Of a stretch of 64,000 nt of DNA, positions 61,916 to 64,000 are shown piece after piece. Every line of letters starts with the position of its first letter. Positions within the stretch are counted from its first letter, which is position 1. The notes under the pieces are model-generated. The model ran no database searches and had not been told where the DNA came from. It saw only the letters and a list, made by a program, of their open reading frames with translations. Position numbers and translations under genes: made by a program. The stretch comes from Ruminococcus sp. (GTDB lineage: Bacteria > Bacillota > Clostridia > Oscillospirales > Ruminococcaceae), in NCBI GenBank assembly GCA_016290875.1, contig JAEEVL010000002.1, positions 62,001-126,000 on the forward strand. The letters are read 5' to 3'.

Positions 61916-63391
61916 TCAGTTGCTGTATTTGGGTTCGCAGGTGAGGTTCACACCGAGTCTCTTGAATATTCTCTCATCAACAGGGGAGAGGATAACGGTG
62001 GAGTGAACTTCGCAGCCGCGGAGCTTCGAGAGCTGTTCCATAGCCTTCTTTGCGTTATCGTCAGTTGTAGCGCAGATAGAAAGGGCGTAGAGAGTCTCGT
62101 CTGTATGTATTCTCGGGTTGTTGTTGCCGAGGTGGTTTACCTTGAGGTCCATGATGGGCTCGATAACGTGGGGCGACATCAGGAGAACGCTGTCGTCGAT
62201 TCCTGCGAAGTGCTTGAGAGCATTGAGCAGAAGAGCAGATACTGCTCCGAGGAGGTCAGAGGTCTTTCCTGTGAGGATAGTGCCGTCCGGGAGTTCCATA
62301 GCAGCAGCCGGAGCTCCTGTTTCCTGTTCGCGTTTGAGAGCGGCTGCGATGACCTTTCTGTCGTCAGCAGTAACATTTGCCTGCTTCATGAGGAGTTCAA
62401 GCTTAACAACTTCCTCTGTCGGGATAAGTCCCTTCTTGTTGTCGCACATAGCAACGTAGTAGCGGCGGATTATCTCATCGCGGGCAGCCTTGCAGGTATT
62501 CTCGTCGTTGATGATGCAGTTTCCTGCCATATTTACGCCCATATCAGTAGGCGACTTGTAAGGCGATTCGCCGAGGATCATCTCAAACATAGCGTTGAGA
62601 ACGGGGAATATCTCGACATCACGGTTGTAGTTTACAGTAGTCTTTCCGTAGGCTTCGAGGTGGAAAGGATCTATCATATTGACGTCATTGAGATCGGCAG
62701 TAGCAGCCTCATAGGCGATATTTACGGGGTGACGGAGAGGTAAGTTCCATATGGGGAAAGTCTCGAACTTAGCATAGCCGGCATTTATGCCGCGCTTGTG
62801 CTCATGGTAGAGCTGTGAGAGACAGGTAGCCATTTTACCGCTTCCCGGACCGGGTGCGGTAATTACAACGAGCTTGCGTGATGTCTCGATGTAGTCGTTT
62901 CTGCCATAGCCCTCATCGCTGATGATGTATTTCAGATTTGACGGGTAGCCCTTGATACTGTAATGGTGGTAAACCTTTATGCCGAGAGCTTCGAGACGGC
63001 TCTGGAAAGCATCTGCGGTAGGCTGATTGTCATATCTTGTGAGAACGACGCTGCTTACGTAAAGTCCGATCTTTGTGAATACGTTGAAGAGACGGATAAC
63101 ATCGACGTCGTATGTGATACCGAGGTCGCCGCGTATCTTGTTCTTCTCGATGTCATCGGAGTTGATGACGATCACTATTTCAGCCTCGTCCTTGAGCTGA
63201 AGGAGCATCTGGAGCTTGCTGTCAGGCTTGAAGCCGGGGAGGACTCTCGAAGCGTGATAGTCGTCGAAGAGTTTTCCGCCGAATTCGAGGTAGAGCTTGT
63301 CGCCGAACTGCGCGATACGCTCTCTGATGTGCTCAGACTGCATCCTGAGATATTTTTCGTTGTCGAAACCTATTTTGCTTTCCGTTATCAT
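61916..63391 (-). CDS. DUF1846 family protein
   Basis: The 491 residues match this Firmicute family: the start IGFDNEKYLRMQSEHI, an early FGGKLFDDYHASRVLPGF segment, and a nucleotide-loop-like TAPGPGSGKMATCLSQLYHE near 180. The central region has KFETFPIWNLPLRHPVNIAYEAATADL. Length is typical. The family has a solved fold but no agreed role. It is monocistronic with its own promoter and terminator, and codon use suggests good expression. Confidence 0.88.
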   Translation of the reverse strand: MITESKIGFDNEKYLRMQSEHIRERIAQFGDKLYLEFGGKLFDDYHASRVLPGFKPDSKLQMLLQLKDEAEIVIVINSDDIEKNKIRGDLGITYDVDVIRLFNVFTKIGLYVSSVVLTRYDNQPTADAFQSRLEALGIKVYHHYSIKGYPSNLKYIISDEGYGRNDYIETSRKLVVITAPGPGSGKMATCLSQLYHEHKRGINAGYAKFETFPIWNLPLRHPVNIAYEAATADLNDVNMIDPFHLEAYGKTTVNYNRDVEIFPVLNAMFEMILGESPYKSPTDMGVNMAGNCIINDENTCKAARDEIIRRYYVAMCDNKKGLIPTEEVVKLELLMKQANVTADDRKVIAAALKREQETGAPAAAMELPDGTILTGKTSDLLGAVSALLLNALKHFAGIDDSVLLMSPHVIEPIMDLKVNHLGNNNPRIHTDETLYALSICATTDDNAKKAMEQLSKLRGCEVHSTVILSPVDERIFKRLGVNLTCEPKYSN

Positions 63392-63420
63392 ATGTAATTA
63401 CCTCCTGAAATATCATATTA

Positions 63421-63449
63421 ATTATATACCAGTTCCAACAAAAAATCAA
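63421..63449 (-). promoter_or_regulatory. Promoter of the DUF1846 gene
   Basis: Minus strand TTGATT (63449-63444), 17-bp spacer, TATAAT (63426-63421). Confidence 0.7.
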
Positions 63450-63470
63450 GGATTTTTTTCGTTTCAGGGC

Positions 63471-63505
63471 AAAAAAGTACGGACGGATGCGTACATCCGC
63501 CCGTA
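63471..63505 (-). terminator. Terminator of thiC
   Basis: Minus strand TACGGGCGGATG ... CATCCGTCCGTA (63505-63478, one mismatch) followed by CTTTTTTG. Confidence 0.85.
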
Positions 63506-63564
63506 TTCTTTATGTATAGCTGTACTGCTTCCGCAGCATAGGTCAACACAGCTGTCTGTTCGGA

Positions 63565-64000
63565 TCATTTTTCCGAGCAGAACTCTACCTTTTCGCCGTT
63601 GAGGATCATATTTGTTGTACGTACAGCACACATCTTTCCGCACATTGAACAGGTGTGGCGCTCAGCGATAGGTGTGCTTTCATAATAGCGGCGAGCCTTT
63701 TCCGGATCAACAGCTATCTCAAACATCTTCTCCCAGTCAAGAGCATGACGTGCAGTAGCCATAGCGTTGTCAGCGTCCATAGCGTGGGGTATACCCTTAG
63801 CGATATCAGCAGCGTGAGCAGCGATACGGCTTGCGATGATACCTTCCTTAACGTCGTCAGCATCAGGGAGACGAAGGTGCTCTGCAGGAGTTACATAGCA
63901 GAGGAAGTCAGCTCCGTTTGCAGCAGCGATAGCGCCGCCGATAGCTGATGTGATGTGGTCGTATCCGGGGAATATATCAGAAACAAGAGGTCCGAGAACG
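63565..64000 (-). CDS. thiC: Phosphomethylpyrimidine synthase ThiC, C-terminal part (5' end beyond window)
   Basis: The frame is open to the right edge, giving the last 144 or so residues. It includes [39 protein letters not shown] and [11 protein letters not shown], then the radical-SAM-like iron-sulfur motif [11 protein letters not shown] (CX2CX4C). ThiC converts AIR to HMP phosphate for thiamine. The 5' part and any TPP riboswitch would lie beyond base 64000. Confidence 0.96.
   Translation of the reverse strand, partial: VLGPLVSDIFPGYDHITSAIGGAIAAANGADFLCYVTPAEHLRLPDADDVKEGIIASRIAAHAADIAKGIPHAMDADNAMATARHALDWEKMFEIAVDPEKARRYYESTPIAERHTCSMCGKMCAVRTTNMILNGEKVEFCSEK

Noticed and set aside
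62003..62743. Open frame of 246 codons on the plus strand inside the DUF1846 gene
   Set aside because: Antisense shadow with unusual composition and no SD; the minus-strand gene has family-wide conserved segments.

Overview
The window looks like chromosomal DNA of an anaerobic, plant-fibre-degrading, Ruminococcus-like Firmicute (Oscillospiraceae). The evidence is indirect: two secreted proteins end in type I dockerins (a CotH-kinase/lamin-tail protein and a CBM35-GH26 mannanase), there is a surface GH16 beta-glucanase lipoprotein, fermentation runs through pyruvate formate-lyase, there is a rubredoxin, T-box leaders control valS and the trp operon, and promoters are mostly of the TTGACA-N17-TATAAT type. 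The species cannot be named from the sequence alone.

Layout. 1-6946: three tandem modules, each a small sigma-70-like factor followed by a single-pass membrane protein with a Thr-rich stalk and a large ectodomain; the first sigma gene is cut by the window edge. 7025-8173: a stand-alone Spo0A output domain divergent from a small HTH/coiled-coil protein. 8292-9557: metY. 9707-13377: a valine-type T-box leader, a small membrane protein and valS. 13512-16909: YjbR, GNAT, Dabb, SDR and FolC genes with hairpin repeats. 16911-17048: a MITE-like element. 17176-21810: gdhA, a small protein, an HD hydrolase, a lipoprotein carrying a cohesin-like domain in permuted order, and cysK behind a possible Cys-terminated leader ORF. 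21891-22051: five consecutive hairpins. 22105-25294: a degenerate GGDEF protein and an AI-2E-family permease. 25569-28147: a pyruvate formate-lyase whose glycyl-radical domain is a separate gene, with a third small Cys-rich ORF in between. 28376-33141: an Rrf2 regulator, a zinc-ribbon membrane protein, the CotH/dockerin protein, a rubredoxin gene of 52 codons and a YegP-like protein. 33288-40210: a complete trpEGDCFBA operon (minus strand) with a UGG-specifier T-box. 40298-43862: a C39-like peptidase, GH16 and an intact GGDEF protein. 44213-47389: an AT-rich sugar/envelope group (GT2, ATP-grasp, NAD-epimerase). 47652-47727: tRNA-Gln. 47922-54467: lipid kinase, coaX, coaBC, a membrane protein, comM and rodA. 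54546-56780: a His-rich Zn/Cd-type P-ATPase behind an ArsR/SmtB-like operator. 56928-63391: a second folC, the GH26 mannanase, ispF, ispD and a DUF1846 protein. 63565-64000: the 3' part of thiC.

The two strongest leads are the genetically split pyruvate formate-lyase (catalytic body, Cys-rich partial paralogue, and a 79-residue glycyl-radical subunit in one operon) and the circularly permuted cohesin-like surface lipoprotein. The triplicated sigma/ectodomain array is a third lead and may be a surface-sensing system. All functional calls come from reading sequence motifs; no database search or structure prediction was run.
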